From Caulobacter sp. CCUG 60055 (GTDB lineage: Bacteria > Pseudomonadota > Alphaproteobacteria > Caulobacterales > Caulobacteraceae), in NCBI RefSeq assembly GCF_022750545.1, contig NZ_PUIC01000003.1, positions 124,001 to 188,000 on the forward strand: 64,000 bases of DNA. Direction: 5' to 3'. Positions 1-9,381 of the stretch are shown here, piece after piece (within the stretch, counting starts at the first letter, position 1; every line of letters begins with the position of its first letter). Below the pieces are notes generated by a model that saw only the letters and a list, made by a program, of their open reading frames with translations, did not search any database and had not been told where the DNA came from. Made by a program: the position numbers and the translations under genes.

Positions 1-275
1 TTGGGATTGACCACCTTCTTGCCACCCGGCGTGGTCGCTACTGGGGTGCGGTCGGCCACGAACACCGCGCATTCGCGGATCTTACGCAGAATAGTCTCGG
101 CAGCCGGCGGCGAGCCCGGCACGTTACTGGTGTCGGAGTCGACCTCCGGTCGCTCGGCGTCCTCAAGGTCAGGATGACTGGTCAGCTGTTCGCCAGCGAC
201 ATCGAGGGCCGTGCGGACGAAATGGCGGCCGGAGGCCTGATGGGTGTCGCTCTGTCACGATCAGAAGACTTTTAC
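1..275 (-). pseudogene. Decayed TIR-like (SWQSD family) protein gene, N-terminal part, cut by window edge
   Basis: Reading leftwards from a GTA codon at 275, the frame gives KVF-stop-S-stop-QSDT, then a region with VPGSPPAAETILRKI, CAVFVADRTPVATTP and a final VVNP at the window edge. This order (N-terminal FxSWQSDxP, then DxDTxxVPGSP, then VFVADxTPV, then PNPN) is that of a TIR-like/deoxyribosyltransferase-like family I know from accessory and defence-associated loci. Two in-frame TGA codons (263-261 and 257-255) fall inside the SWQSD motif; the second sits exactly where W is expected. No ATG/GTG/TTG occurs at the expected start, although a GGAGGAGG ribosome-binding-like sequence precedes it (about 278-285). 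I therefore call it a pseudogene. The C-terminal part lies outside the window. Family assignment is from memory of motifs. Confidence 0.55.
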
Positions 276-354
276 GCCCTCCTCCAAATCAGCCGACGCC
301 ACCTCATATTCTTACATAGGCGAGCGAATTGGGAGCCCTGGATGACGGGCGATC

Positions 355-821
355 CTATGCCGTAGCCTCAGACGCCTGATCATCTTCATTTTCATCGTCA
401 TCGCCCGCGAACATAGGATTTTTACCAGCCAAGATCGCCCGCAACCGCCTGAGACTTTGTTCGCTCCAACTACTCATGCTGGTGCCTTCCTTCTCCGCCC
501 TCATCCGCGCGAGAACGGTGTCAGCGTCGAACAACTGGTCGAGCGAAGAACGGTCCGCGCTGTAGCCCGGCGGGACGATCAGACCCGCAATGGAGGCGCG
601 CGCCTCATGGCCCTCTAACTGCGCGGTAAGCGACTTACGAAGGTCGTCGTCCCAGTTGACGTGAAGCGCAAGCTGGGACCAAGCTGCTTTGACGTGGTGC
701 GTCGAGCGTTGCGGTCGGCTAAGGGCTCCTTGCGGTCCTTGGGACCGTCCGTTTCCGGGTAGCTTCGCGCAGTAATCTCGGACGTCAGCGGTGGGCTCCG
801 TCCGACGACCGGAGCGGGCTC
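355..821 (-). pseudogene. Decayed gene of unknown function upstream of the TIR-like remnant
   Basis: A minus-strand frame ending at TAG 357-355 reads as ordinary protein from about 700 down: WSQLALHVNWDDDL, then LIVPPGYSADRSSLDQLF, then an acidic tail (GDDDENEDDQ). No ATG, GTG or TTG lies upstream of the coding-like part in this frame. Above about 700 the protein-like composition moves to another frame (ARSYPETDG, PKDRKEPLADRNARR), which is open back to a TAA at 822-824. This is best explained by a frameshift near 700-712 in a gene that has also lost its 5' end. I do not recognise the product. It would have been co-transcribed with the TIR-like gene about 80 bp downstream. Base composition here is less GC-rich than the flanking genes, as expected for transferred DNA. 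Confidence 0.45.
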
Positions 822-946
822 TTAGTTGACCTTGGAGAGGTCCGCGTTGCGGGAAGAGCGCAGCGTTTAAGCGCGGCGCGCCTCCCCGCCTTGATCCCGC
901 CCGCGTTCGGCTCCATCAAGCGGGGCGACAGGGATGGGATCGTGCG

Positions 947-1516
947 ATGACCTCACGCTTCAAGCCGACGGCCGCCGCCCTGGCGGTCCTGCTGGCGGCC
1001 GGCCTCGCCGGCGGCCGGGCCGAGGCCGCGCGCAAGATGTATTCCTACGACGCCGCCTCCGACCTGACGCGCGCCTTCGTCTATGACGGCCTGACCATCA
1101 TCTTCGAGAAGGGCCTGACGGGACAGAGGGTCGAGCGGGTGCTGTCGACCGGCACGCAGGGCGAGGCGGCGCTGAAGCCGGCCTCGGGCGGCGACCTGGG
1201 CAAGGGCGGTCTGGCGGCCGTGCTGGAGCCGGGGGCCGAGGAGCGCGACCTTTACCTCGTCACCGACGCCAAGGACGGGCCGGCCTTCATCCGCGCCGCC
1301 TGCCGGGTGAAGACCAAGGGCTGGCTGGCCTTCGGCCGCCTGCGCGCGGGCGAGCCGCTGCGCATCCACGCCATCGGCCTCGACCCGGCCACCGGCCAGG
1401 CCCGCCGCTGCGCCACCTGGGAGTTCACCTTTCACGGCGAATGGCCGCTGGAGGCCCTGGGGAACCTGAACCGCGCGCCGACCCCGCCGCCCAACTCTAT
1501 TCGCACGCCCAATTGA
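947..1516 (+). CDS. Exported protein of unknown function
   Basis: A 189-residue product with a clear Sec-type signal peptide: basic start (MTSRFK), hydrophobic Ala/Leu core to about residue 22, and an AEA-like cleavage region near residue 27. The mature part has no transmembrane segment, includes two cysteines (AACRVKT and RRCATWEF) that could form a disulfide in the periplasm, and ends in a Pro/Asn-rich tail. It is the first intact gene right of the decayed accessory region, and lies 47 bp upstream of the dienelactone hydrolase gene on the same strand. I recognise no family and infer only a periplasmic location. Confidence 0.7.
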   Translation: MTSRFKPTAAALAVLLAAGLAGGRAEAARKMYSYDAASDLTRAFVYDGLTIIFEKGLTGQRVERVLSTGTQGEAALKPASGGDLGKGGLAAVLEPGAEERDLYLVTDAKDGPAFIRAACRVKTKGWLAFGRLRAGEPLRIHAIGLDPATGQARRCATWEFTFHGEWPLEALGNLNRAPTPPPNSIRTPN

Positions 1517-1563
1517 CCTGAGCGGTGTTAGGCTGCCCGTCCAAAGCCTTGGGAGGGGCGCAG

Positions 1564-2388
1564 ATGGATCACGCCGCGCTGGCCGAGTATGCGCGTTCCG
1601 ACTTCACCGACGCGGCGGGCCGCTGGACGCGGCCGGTGTTCCGCCGGGGCCAGGGGCCGGCGGTGATCATCATCCACGAGATGCCCGGCCTGCATCCGCT
1701 GGTGGTCCGCTTCGCCGACCGGGTGGCCGAGGCCGGCATGACCGTGGCCCTGCCCAGCCTGTTCGGCGAGCCGGGGCGCGAGCCCAGCCTGGGCTATGGC
1801 CTGGGGACCATCCTCAAGGCCATCTGCATCCGCCGCGAGTTCGACGTGTGGGCGGCCGACCGCTCCAGCCCGATCGTCGACTGGCTGCGCGAGCTGGCGC
1901 GGGCGCTGCACGCCGAATGCGGCGGGCGCGGCGTCGGGGCGGTGGGCATGTGCTTCACCGGCAACTTCGCCCTGGCGATGATGACCGAGCCGGCGGTGGT
2001 CGCCCCGGTGCTGGCCCAGCCGTCCCTGCCGCTGGGCGGCAAGAACGCGGCGGCCATCGGCGTCTCGGCGGCCGAGATCGGCTGCGCCCGCCGGCGCATG
2101 GCCGAGGAGGACCTGTCGATGATCGGCCTGCGCTTCACCGGCGATCCCTTCGTGCGCGACGGCCGGTTCCAGGCGCTGCAGGACACGTTCGGCGAGCGGT
2201 TCGAGGCCATCGAGATCGACCCCGCCGACGCGCGGCCCGACCCGCGGCTGAAGCATCCGCACTCGGTGCTGACCTTGAACCTGCGCGACGACGACCCCGA
2301 CGGGCCGACCAAGACGGCCGAGCGGCGGGTGATCGCCTTCTTCAAGGAACGCACCGCCCCGCAGGACGCCATCGCGCCGGCGCCTTGA
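1564..2388 (+). CDS. Dienelactone hydrolase family protein
   Basis: A 274-residue alpha/beta hydrolase. After strand VIIIHEMPGL comes the nucleophile elbow GMCFTG (Cys near residue 140), the Cys variant typical of dienelactone hydrolases. FTGDPFVRDGR and a late KHPHSVL supply candidate acid and His residues. The family opens lactones or related esters in the cytoplasm; the substrate here cannot be deduced, and no other ring-cleavage genes are nearby. The ATG at 1564 is preceded by GGGAGGGGCG (1551-1560), which favours it over an in-frame GTG at 1525 with no such signal. Confidence 0.8.
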   Translation: MDHAALAEYARSDFTDAAGRWTRPVFRRGQGPAVIIIHEMPGLHPLVVRFADRVAEAGMTVALPSLFGEPGREPSLGYGLGTILKAICIRREFDVWAADRSSPIVDWLRELARALHAECGGRGVGAVGMCFTGNFALAMMTEPAVVAPVLAQPSLPLGGKNAAAIGVSAAEIGCARRRMAEEDLSMIGLRFTGDPFVRDGRFQALQDTFGERFEAIEIDPADARPDPRLKHPHSVLTLNLRDDDPDGPTKTAERRVIAFFKERTAPQDAIAPAP

Positions 2389-2447
2389 TGCCGCCTTGGC
2401 TCCGGGCGATAGGTGCGCCCGACGATTCCACCGCTGCGGAGGCGAGC

Positions 2448-2993
2448 ATGACCCGGTTTTCCCGCGCCGTCCCGGCCCTCGCCCGGACCGCCGCCTTGGC
2501 CGCCGCCCTGGCGGCCGGCGCGGCGCTGTCCGGCTGCGCCACCGCCGCGCGCTACGACGCGGCCGGCGACGTGCACGCCCTGCTGGTCGCCATCCGCGAC
2601 AACGACAAGGCGGCGTTCGACGCCCATGTCGACAAGCGGGCCCTGAAGGCCCAGCTGGAGACGCAGATCCTCGACCGCGCGCAGAAGGCCCAGGGCGGCG
2701 ACGCGATGCGGGCCCTGGGCGCGGCCTTCGCCCAGCCCCTGGCCGACCTGGCCGGCGAAGCCCTGATCCGGCCGCAGACCTTCCGCGCGGCGGCGGAATA
2801 TTACGGCTATCGCCCCGGCCAGCCGATCCCCGACCGCCTGACCCTGGCGGCGGCGTTGAAGCCGCAGGGCGACGGCACGGTCTGCGCCAAGCGCCGCAAC
2901 GACGGGCCCTGCCTGATGACCTTCGCCAACGAAGGCGGCGCCTGGCGGCTGGTCGCCGTCGCCCCCGACATGGCCAAGGTCAAGGGGCTCTGA
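2448..2993 (+). CDS. DUF2939 family lipoprotein
   Basis: A 181-residue product. The N-terminus has a twin-basic start, an Ala/Leu core and a lipobox LSGC, so the mature protein should be lipid-anchored. The following segment (ARYDAAGDVHALLVAIRDND, then FDAHVDKRALKAQLE) is the usual beginning of DUF2939 proteins. Two cysteines occur near the end (TVCAKRR and GPCLMTF). The function of the family is unknown to me. The start at 2448 has a GCGGAGG signal 6-12 bp upstream; longer versions of the frame run through the hydrolase gene and are not credible. Confidence 0.75.
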   Translation: MTRFSRAVPALARTAALAAALAAGAALSGCATAARYDAAGDVHALLVAIRDNDKAAFDAHVDKRALKAQLETQILDRAQKAQGGDAMRALGAAFAQPLADLAGEALIRPQTFRAAAEYYGYRPGQPIPDRLTLAAALKPQGDGTVCAKRRNDGPCLMTFANEGGAWRLVAVAPDMAKVKGL

Positions 2994-3129
2994 GGAACAC
3001 CCGCGCCGTCATGCCGGACAGGCGGGGCGAGCCGAAATCGCTTTCCCTTTTCGGCGCCGCGCACTAAAAGCCCGGCCTTTCCGGCCTGACACCGGCGTTC
3101 GACCCTCCGGCAGGCGATAAGGACTTCCC

Positions 3130-3576
3130 ATGAAGCGTCATTCCCATGGCGCGCGCGGCTCCGGCCGCCGCGACGCCCCCACCGGTCCCAGCCAGCGGCA
3201 GCTGCGCGCGGGCGAGCTGATCCGCCACGCCCTGGTCGAGATCCTCCGCGAGGAGGAGATGCAGGACCCCAGCCTGGCCGGCGTCTCGGTCACCGTCACC
3301 GAGGTGCGCATGAGCCCCGACCTGCGCCACGCCGTCTGTTTCGTCGAACCGCTGGGCGGCGCCCGCGCCGACGAGGTGGTCGGCGGGCTGAACCGCGTCG
3401 CCCGCTTCCTGCGCGGGCGGCTGGGCCACGCCATCGACATGAAGTTCACCCCCGACCTGAAGTTCGTCCACGACGAGAGCTTCGACGCCGCCGCCCAGAT
3501 GAACCGGCTGTTCGACGACCCGCGCGTGCGGGCCGACCTCGCCCGCGAGGACGACCCGGACGGGGCCCAGGACTGA
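3130..3576 (+). CDS. rbfA: Ribosome-binding factor A
   Basis: A 148-residue RbfA. It assists maturation of the 5' end of 16S rRNA in late 30S assembly. The core matches the type-II KH-like family: [15 protein letters not shown] at residues 19-33, [20 protein letters not shown] at 49-68, then [23 protein letters not shown] basic N-terminal tail precedes the domain and an acidic Asp/Glu tail follows it, as is common in alphaproteobacteria. Its TGA overlaps the ATG of truB (TGATG), so the two are translationally coupled, and rpsO-pnp follow, giving an RNA and ribosome maturation cluster. Confidence 0.95.
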   Translation: MKRHSHGARGSGRRDAPTGPSQRQLRAGELIRHALVEILREEEMQDPSLAGVSVTVTEVRMSPDLRHAVCFVEPLGGARADEVVGGLNRVARFLRGRLGHAIDMKFTPDLKFVHDESFDAAAQMNRLFDDPRVRADLAREDDPDGAQD

Positions 3577-4505
3577 TGGGCCGCCGCAGAAAGGGCGATG
3601 CGGTCAGCGGCTGGCTGGTGCTGGACAAGCCGCACGACATGGGCTCGACCACCGCGGTCACCCGGGTGCGGCGGCTGTTCAACGCCCAGAAGGCCGGCCA
3701 CGCCGGCACCCTCGACCCGCTGGCCACCGGCGTGCTGCCCATCGCCCTGGGCGAGGCGACCAAGACCGTCGCCCACCTGGTCGAGGCCGACAAGGCCTAC
3801 CGCTTCACCATCGAGTGGGGGACGACCACGGCCAGCTTCGACCGCGAGGGCGCGATCACCGCGACCAGCGACGTGCGCCCGACGCGCGAACAGGTCGAGG
3901 CCGTCCTGCCGGCCTTCGTCGGCGAGATCGACCAGGCCCCGCCAGCCTTTTCGGCCATCAAGGTCGACGGCGAGCGCGCCTACGACCTCGCCCGCGAGGG
4001 CGTCGAGTTCGAGCTGGCCGCCCGCAAGGTGACCATCCACGACGCCCGCGTCATCGACCAGCCCGACGCCGATCATGTCGAGATCGAGATCGCCTGCGGC
4101 AAGGGCACCTATGTCCGCTCGATCGTCCGCGACCTGGCCGTCATGCTCGGCGCCTGCGGCCACGTGTCGGCCCTGCGCCGGGCCCAGGTCGGCCCGTTCG
4201 ACGAGGATCGGGCGATAACGCTGGAATTTCTGGAGGATTTGTGCCAGAAGGGCCGCGGTTTGGAGGCTTTGCTTCCGGTCGAGACCGCGCTGGACGACAT
4301 CCCGGCGCTGGCCGTGACCACGGAAGACGCCTTCAGGCTCTCGCAAGGTCGAGCGATCGTTCTGCTTCCCAGACAGGTCGAAACGTTGAAGGCCTGCCTT
4401 ACAGGCGGGTCCCGAACCGTTTTGGCGACGCAAGGGGGACAGGCGGTTTCGATCTGCGAGCTGCGCGCCGGGCAACTGTCGCCCGTCCGCGTGTTCAACC
4501 TTTGA
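3576..4505 (+). CDS. truB: tRNA pseudouridine(55) synthase TruB
   Basis: A 309-residue enzyme that isomerises U55 in the T-loop of tRNAs. The catalytic aspartate is D47 in [10 protein letters not shown], followed by [13 protein letters not shown], the TruB signature. KAYRF and the [15 protein letters not shown] segment (near residue 175) complete the fold. The C-terminal part (about 240-309) forms the small PUA-like region. The start overlaps the rbfA stop by one base. rpsO follows after 17 bp. Length is normal for alphaproteobacterial TruB. Confidence 0.96.
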   Translation: MGRRRKGDAVSGWLVLDKPHDMGSTTAVTRVRRLFNAQKAGHAGTLDPLATGVLPIALGEATKTVAHLVEADKAYRFTIEWGTTTASFDREGAITATSDVRPTREQVEAVLPAFVGEIDQAPPAFSAIKVDGERAYDLAREGVEFELAARKVTIHDARVIDQPDADHVEIEIACGKGTYVRSIVRDLAVMLGACGHVSALRRAQVGPFDEDRAITLEFLEDLCQKGRGLEALLPVETALDDIPALAVTTEDAFRLSQGRAIVLLPRQVETLKACLTGGSRTVLATQGGQAVSICELRAGQLSPVRVFNL

Positions 4506-4522
4506 CTCTTTAGGAGACCCCG

Positions 4523-4792
4523 ATGTCGATTACGGCCGACCGCAAGGCTGAACTGATCACCACCCACGCCCGTTCGACGGGCGACACGGGTTCCGCCGAA
4601 GTGCAGGTCGCGATCCTCTCCGAGCGCATCGCCAACCTGACCGAACACTTCAAGACCCACAAGAAGGACAACCACTCGCGCCGCGGCCTGCTCAAGCTGG
4701 TCTCGCAGCGCCGGTCGCTCCTCGACCACCTCAAGAAGTCCGACCAAGGCCGCTACCAGGCCCTGATCGAAACCCTGGGTCTGCGCCGCTAG
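4523..4792 (+). CDS. rpsO: 30S ribosomal protein S15
   Basis: An 89-residue S15, the canonical length. It binds the central domain of 16S rRNA early in assembly and contacts 23S rRNA in a bridge. Typical segments are [15 protein letters not shown] (residues 23-37), [20 protein letters not shown] (44-63) and the terminal [17 protein letters not shown] lies about 6-12 bp upstream of the ATG. A strong hairpin just after the stop may end or attenuate transcription before pnp, the usual rpsO-pnp arrangement. Confidence 0.98.
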   Translation: MSITADRKAELITTHARSTGDTGSAEVQVAILSERIANLTEHFKTHKKDNHSRRGLLKLVSQRRSLLDHLKKSDQGRYQALIETLGLRR

Positions 4793-4798
4793 TTCAAA

Positions 4799-4831
4799 AC
4801 GGGGTCCGAACGCCAGGCGTTCGGGCCCCGT
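4799..4831 (+). terminator. Hairpin between rpsO and pnp
   Basis: A near-perfect stem: ACGGGG-T-CCGAACGCC pairs with GGCGTTCGG-G-CCCCGT around a one-base loop. It starts 7 bp after the rpsO stop. There is no clean T-run after it, so it may be a processing hairpin (RNase III/E site) or a partial terminator rather than a full one. Confidence 0.6.
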
Positions 4832-5035
4832 CGCTTATCCCGCCGCCCGCCTGCGACAGGCCAGGGGCGCGGCGGCTTACTTGAAGGGCCGCGGATGCGG
4901 CCCGCAACGTCCGCCGGGGGTCCTGAAACCCTCGCCGGCCTGTCGCAAGGATGAGGATTCCGCGCCCGCCGATCCGGCCGGCCGCCCCTGTCCGCCCCGC
5001 GGGGAATGGGCCTCGCGGACTGAGAAAGATCCGAA

Positions 5036-7189
5036 ATGTTCGACATCAAACGCAAAAGCATCGAGTGGGCCGGCCGCAAGCTGACCCTCGAAACCGGCCG
5101 CATCGCGCGTCAGGCCGACGCCGCCGTCCTGGCCACCTATGGCGAGACCACCGTGCTGGCGACCGTCGTCGCCGCCCGCGCGCCCAAGCCCGGCGTGGAC
5201 TTCTTCCCGCTGACCGTCAATTACCAGGAGAAGACCTTCGCCGCGGGCAAGATCCCCGGCGGCTTCTTCAAGCGCGAAGGCCGCCCGAGCGAAAAGGAGA
5301 CCCTGGTCTCCCGCCTGATCGACCGTCCGATCCGCCCGCTGTTCGTCAAGGGCTTCAAGAACGAGACCCAGGTCGTCGTCACCGTCCTCAGCCACGACCT
5401 CGAGAACGATCCCGACATCGTCGCCATGGTCGCCGCCTCCGCCGCCCTGACCCTGTCGGGCGTGCCGTTCATGGGCCCGATCGGCGCCGCCCGCGTCGCC
5501 TTCATCGACGGCGAGTACGTGCTGAACCCGACCCTCGACCAGCTTGGCGAAGCCAACAAGATGGACCTGGTCGTCGCCGGCACCCAGGACGCGGTCATGA
5601 TGGTCGAGTCCGAGATCCAGGAACTGACCGAAGAGCAGGTGCTGGGCGGCGTGATCTTCGCCAGCAAGGGCTTCCAGCCGGTCATCGACGCCATCATCGA
5701 ACTGGCCGAGCACGCCGCCAAGGAGCCCTGGGACTTCGTCGCCGAAGACCTGACCCCGCTCGAAGACAAGATCAAGGCCCTGGTCGGCGCCGACCTGAAG
5801 GCCGCCTACAAGCTGACCGCCAAGATGGAGCGCCACGCCGCGCTCAGCGCCGCCAAGGCCAAGGCCGGCGAGGCGCTGCTGAAGTCCGAGACCAACCCGG
5901 ACGGCTATGACAGCCTGAAGTTCGGCGCGGCCTTCAAGGAATGCGAAGCCTCGGTCCTGCGCCGCGACGTGCTGGAGACCGGCGTGCGCATCGACGGCCG
6001 CCCGGTCGACAAGGTGCGTCCGATCGTGTCGGAAGTCGGCGTCCTGCCGCGCGCCCACGGCTCGGCCCTGTTCACCCGCGGCGAGACCCAGGCCCTGGTC
6101 GTGGCCACCCTGGGCACCGGCGACGACGAGCAGTGGATCGACGCGCTGGAAGGCACCTACAAGGAAAACTTCCTGCTGCACTACAACTTCCCCCCCTATT
6201 CGGTGGGTGAGACGGGCCGCATGGGCTCGCCAGGCCGCCGCGAAATCGGCCACGGCAAGCTGGCCTGGCGCGCGATCCGGCCGATGCTGCCGGCCAAGAC
6301 CGACTTCCCCTACACCATCCGCCTGGTGTCGGAGATCACCGAGTCCAACGGCTCGTCGTCGATGGCCACGGTCTGCGGCTCGTCGCTGGCGCTGATGGAC
6401 GCGGGCGTGCCGCTGCAGAAGCCGGTCTCGGGCATCGCCATGGGCCTGATCCTGGAGAAGGACGGCTATGTGGTGCTGTCGGACATCCTGGGCGACGAAG
6501 ACCACCTGGGCGACATGGACTTCAAGGTCGCCGGCACCGCCGACGGCATCACCTCGCTGCAGATGGACATCAAGATCCCCGGCATCACCGAGGAGATCAT
6601 GAAGAAGGCCCTGGGTCAGGCCCAGGCCGGGCGCATGCACATCCTCGGCGAGATGAACAAGGCGATCGACGGCGCCCGCGCCGAGATCGGCGAGTACGCC
6701 CCGAAGATCGAGACCATCCAGATCCCCACCGACAAGATCCGCGAAGTGATCGGCACCGGCGGCAAGGTCATCCGCGAGATCGTGGAAAAGACCGGCGCCA
6801 AGGTCGACATCCAGGACACCGGCGTGGTCAAGGTCTCGGCCTCGGACGGCGCCAAGATCAAGGCGGCCATCGACTGGATCAAGTCGATCACCTCGGAGCC
6901 GGAAGTCGGCGCCATCTATGACGGCAAGGTCGTCAAGGTGGTCGACTTCGGCGCCTTCGTGAACTTCTTCGGCGCCAAGGACGGCCTGGTCCACATCAGC
7001 CAGATCAGCAAGGAAAAGGTCGCCAAGACCTCGGACGTGCTGACCGAGGGCCAGATCGTCAAGGTCAAGCTCATGGGCTTCGACGATCGCGGCAAGACCA
7101 AGCTGTCGATGAAGGTCGTCGACCAGGAGACCGGCGAAGACCTGACCAAGAAGGAAGAGATCAAGCCGGAAGAAGCCGTCGCCACCTGA
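5036..7189 (+). CDS. pnp: Polyribonucleotide nucleotidyltransferase (PNPase)
   Basis: A 717-residue phosphorolytic 3'-5' exoribonuclease and degradosome component. It contains two RNase PH domains (about 1-220 and 310-540) joined by an alpha-helical linker. The first carries [21 protein letters not shown]; the second carries the phosphate-binding stretch [23 protein letters not shown] domain (about 553-612, with [13 protein letters not shown]) and an S1 domain (about 622-690, with KVVDFGAFV) follow, then an acidic tail. Length and order are standard. It follows rpsO after about 240 bp, room for its own leader. A terminator follows. Confidence 0.98.
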   Translation: MFDIKRKSIEWAGRKLTLETGRIARQADAAVLATYGETTVLATVVAARAPKPGVDFFPLTVNYQEKTFAAGKIPGGFFKREGRPSEKETLVSRLIDRPIRPLFVKGFKNETQVVVTVLSHDLENDPDIVAMVAASAALTLSGVPFMGPIGAARVAFIDGEYVLNPTLDQLGEANKMDLVVAGTQDAVMMVESEIQELTEEQVLGGVIFASKGFQPVIDAIIELAEHAAKEPWDFVAEDLTPLEDKIKALVGADLKAAYKLTAKMERHAALSAAKAKAGEALLKSETNPDGYDSLKFGAAFKECEASVLRRDVLETGVRIDGRPVDKVRPIVSEVGVLPRAHGSALFTRGETQALVVATLGTGDDEQWIDALEGTYKENFLLHYNFPPYSVGETGRMGSPGRREIGHGKLAWRAIRPMLPAKTDFPYTIRLVSEITESNGSSSMATVCGSSLALMDAGVPLQKPVSGIAMGLILEKDGYVVLSDILGDEDHLGDMDFKVAGTADGITSLQMDIKIPGITEEIMKKALGQAQAGRMHILGEMNKAIDGARAEIGEYAPKIETIQIPTDKIREVIGTGGKVIREIVEKTGAKVDIQDTGVVKVSASDGAKIKAAIDWIKSITSEPEVGAIYDGKVVKVVDFGAFVNFFGAKDGLVHISQISKEKVAKTSDVLTEGQIVKVKLMGFDDRGKTKLSMKVVDQETGEDLTKKEEIKPEEAVAT

Positions 7190-7218
7190 GGCGACGCTTC
7201 CGATCCGTAGATCGGCGA

Positions 7219-7248
7219 CGGGCGGCTCCGCGAGGGGCCGCCCGTTTT
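7219..7248 (+). terminator. Rho-independent terminator of pnp
   Basis: The stem CGGGCGGC / GCCGCCCG encloses TCCGCGAGGG and is followed by TTTTGCGTTTT. It lies 30 bp after the pnp stop and also faces the 3' end of the convergent DUF488 gene. Confidence 0.8.
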
Positions 7249-7303
7249 GCGTTTTCGGCGTCCCGGCCGCGGCGAGCCGCCGGTCCGGGAAGACGGCGGC
7301 TGG

Positions 7304-7744
7304 CTACAGGTGCCGCACCGTCAGCCCGCCGCCCCAGGCGTCGTTGAGATAGCCGGCGACCAGGGCGCGGTGGCAATGGTGCGCCTCATGCTCCGAGCAC
7401 AGCAGGCAGCCGGCCTCGAACAGGCCGGGATCGTATTCGCGCTCGACGTGGCGGTCGGCCATCAGGTCGAGGAACCGGCGTGAGAAATCGGCCCAGGACA
7501 GGCTTTTCTTCTTCTTGAAGGCGTCGAACAACGCCTCGTCCGGCGCGAGGTCGGGGGCGTGCACATAGTCCAGGCCGGCGACCCGGCGGGCGAAGAAGGC
7601 CAGGTCCGGCGTCTTGGCGAAGCCGGCCAGCTGCGAGGTGTTGGACAGGCGCACGTCGATCAGCCGCCGGACGCCCGCGCCCTCGAGCCGGCCGAAGAAG
7701 TCCTCGGCCGTCGATTGGGTGAAGCCTATGGTGAACAGCGTCAT
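7304..7744 (-). CDS. DUF488 family protein
   Basis: A 146-residue protein beginning MTLFTIGFTQ and continuing with GVRRLIDVRLSNTSQLAGF and YVHAPDLAPDE. This is the DUF488 pattern (TIGHS-like start, then DVR). The C-terminal CLLCSEHEAHHCHR cluster of Cys and His is also typical and might bind a metal. The biochemical role of the family is not established. It lies 7 bp downstream of thpR on the same strand, so the two are probably co-transcribed with the aldo/keto reductase gene. Confidence 0.85.
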   Translation of the reverse strand: MTLFTIGFTQSTAEDFFGRLEGAGVRRLIDVRLSNTSQLAGFAKTPDLAFFARRVAGLDYVHAPDLAPDEALFDAFKKKKSLSWADFSRRFLDLMADRHVEREYDPGLFEAGCLLCSEHEAHHCHRALVAGYLNDAWGGGLTVRHL

Positions 7745-7751
7745 GGCGGCC

Positions 7752-8288
7752 TCAGCTCAGCGGGTAGTCCCGCTCCAGACGGTAGCGCGAGCCGTCCTCG
7801 CCCATCCAGCTCGAATAGAGGCCGAAGGCGGCGACGCGGAAGGGCGGTGAGCGCAGCAGGTTGTTGCCCTGGATCCAGGCGGCGACCTGGGCCGGATCGG
7901 GCCGGCGCAGATAGGCCATGGTCACGTGCGGATTGTAGTTGCGGGTCTCGGGCTTGAGCCCGGCCCGGCGGGCGGCCGTCTCGCAGGCCCTGGCCAGGCG
8001 GCGCAGGCCCGCGTCCTCGGCCACCCCGGCCCAGACGGCGTGGATGTCCGCGCCCTCGCCGAAACAGCCGGCGCCGTCGAGCGACAGGTCCAGCGGCTCG
8101 CCCGACACCGTCGACAACTCGGCGTCGAGGTCGGCGGCGACGTTCTCGGCGACGTCGCCGAAGAACCGCAGGGTGATGTGAAACGCCTCCAGAGGCCGCC
8201 AGCGCGCGCCCTGGACGCCATGCTGGCGGCCGAGCAGCCCTTCGCCGATCTCCTCGGGGACATGGATGGCGGCGAACAAGCGGATCAT
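7752..8288 (-). CDS. thpR: RNA 2',3'-cyclic phosphodiesterase ThpR (2H family)
   Basis: A 178-residue 2H phosphoesterase, which opens 2',3'-cyclic phosphates on RNA ends. The two HxTx motifs are HITL at residues 37-40 and HVTM at 121-124, at family spacing, with MIRLFAAIHVPEE as the usual start. It follows the aldo/keto reductase gene by 52 bp and precedes DUF488 by 7 bp. Both catalytic motifs look intact. Confidence 0.9.
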   Translation of the reverse strand: MIRLFAAIHVPEEIGEGLLGRQHGVQGARWRPLEAFHITLRFFGDVAENVAADLDAELSTVSGEPLDLSLDGAGCFGEGADIHAVWAGVAEDAGLRRLARACETAARRAGLKPETRNYNPHVTMAYLRRPDPAQVAAWIQGNNLLRSPPFRVAAFGLYSSWMGEDGSRYRLERDYPLS

Positions 8289-8340
8289 GACGCGGCCCTC
8301 GGCTGGGGTGAGCGGGAGAGGGAGTCCTCGGAACGGGATC

Positions 8341-9381
8341 CTACGGACAGGGGTTCGGCTGCTGGACGTGCAGGGCGTCCACCGCCGCCTCCAGCGCCTC
8401 GCTCCAGTCGAGGTCGAAGGCGTCGATGTCGTCCTTGAGCTGCGCCATGGTGGTGGCGCCGATGATGGTCGAGGTGGTCCAGGGCCGGGTGTCGACGAAC
8501 TTGAGCGCCAGCTGCACCGGGCTGATCCCCTGCGCGGCGGCGAGGTCGAGATAGCCCTGGATCGCCCGCTCCGCGCCGGGCCCCTCGTACCGCTGGCCGC
8601 GGTTGTAGAGCGCCTTGCGCGAGCCGGCCGGCAGGGCGCCCTTCTGGTACTTGCCGGTCAGGAAGCCCTGGGCCAGGGGCGAATAGGCCAGGAGGCCGAC
8701 CTGCTCGCGCAGGGCGATCTCGGCCAGGCCGTATTCGAAGGTGCGGTTGACCAGATGATAGGCGTTCTGGATCGAGGCGATGCGCGGCAGGCCGCGCTTC
8801 TCGGCCTCGGCGACGAACCGCATCACCCCCCAGGGGCTTTCGTTCGACACGCCGACATGGCGGATATTGCCCTTCTTCACATGGGCGTCGAGGGCCTCCA
8901 GGATCGCCTCGAACGGCTCGAAGTCCTGGGCGTAGTCGTGGAAGGTCATGCCGCCGAACACGCGGATGGCGCGGTCGGGCCAGTGCAGCTGGTAGAGGTC
9001 GATATAGTCGGTCTGCAGCCGCTTCAGCGACTTCTCCACCGCCTCGTCGATCTGGGCGCGGGTCTGGCGGGTGATCGGGTCGTTGTCGCGGGTCCAGGCC
9101 ATCGGCGAGCGGCCGGCGACCTTGGAGGCCAGCACCACCTGGTCGCGCTTGCCGCTCTTGGCGAACCACGAGCCGATGTAGCGCTCGGTCGAGCCCTGCG
9201 TCTCCGGCGTGGGCGGCGAGGCGTACATCTCGGCCGTGTCCCAGAAGTTGATCCCGCGCTCCAGGGCGTAGTCCATCTGGGCGTGGGCCTCGGCCTCGCT
9301 GTTCTGGCTGCCCCAGGTCATGGTGCCCAGGCACACGCGGCTGACCTGCAGGCCGGTGCGGCCCAGTTCGGAATAACGCAT
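8341..9381 (-). CDS. NAD(P)-dependent aldo/keto reductase (Tas-like)
   Basis: A 346-residue AKR-fold oxidoreductase. It starts MRYSELGRTGLQVSRVCLGTM and carries the catalytic tetrad in INFWDTAEMYA (Asp and Tyr), VVLASKVAG (Lys) and YQLHWPDRA (His). The long loop with TQGSTERYIGSWF and overall length resemble E. coli Tas and other Mg2+-independent, probably NADPH-linked, members. It is the first gene of a minus-strand group with thpR and DUF488. The substrate is unknown. Confidence 0.88.
   Translation of the reverse strand: MRYSELGRTGLQVSRVCLGTMTWGSQNSEAEAHAQMDYALERGINFWDTAEMYASPPTPETQGSTERYIGSWFAKSGKRDQVVLASKVAGRSPMAWTRDNDPITRQTRAQIDEAVEKSLKRLQTDYIDLYQLHWPDRAIRVFGGMTFHDYAQDFEPFEAILEALDAHVKKGNIRHVGVSNESPWGVMRFVAEAEKRGLPRIASIQNAYHLVNRTFEYGLAEIALREQVGLLAYSPLAQGFLTGKYQKGALPAGSRKALYNRGQRYEGPGAERAIQGYLDLAAAQGISPVQLALKFVDTRPWTTSTIIGATTMAQLKDDIDAFDLDWSEALEAAVDALHVQQPNPCP

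Noticed and set aside
174-365. Small plus-strand open frame of 63 codons at the left edge
   Set aside because: It lies antisense to the TIR-like remnant, whose motif order is much more convincing; no ribosome-binding sequence and no recognisable product.
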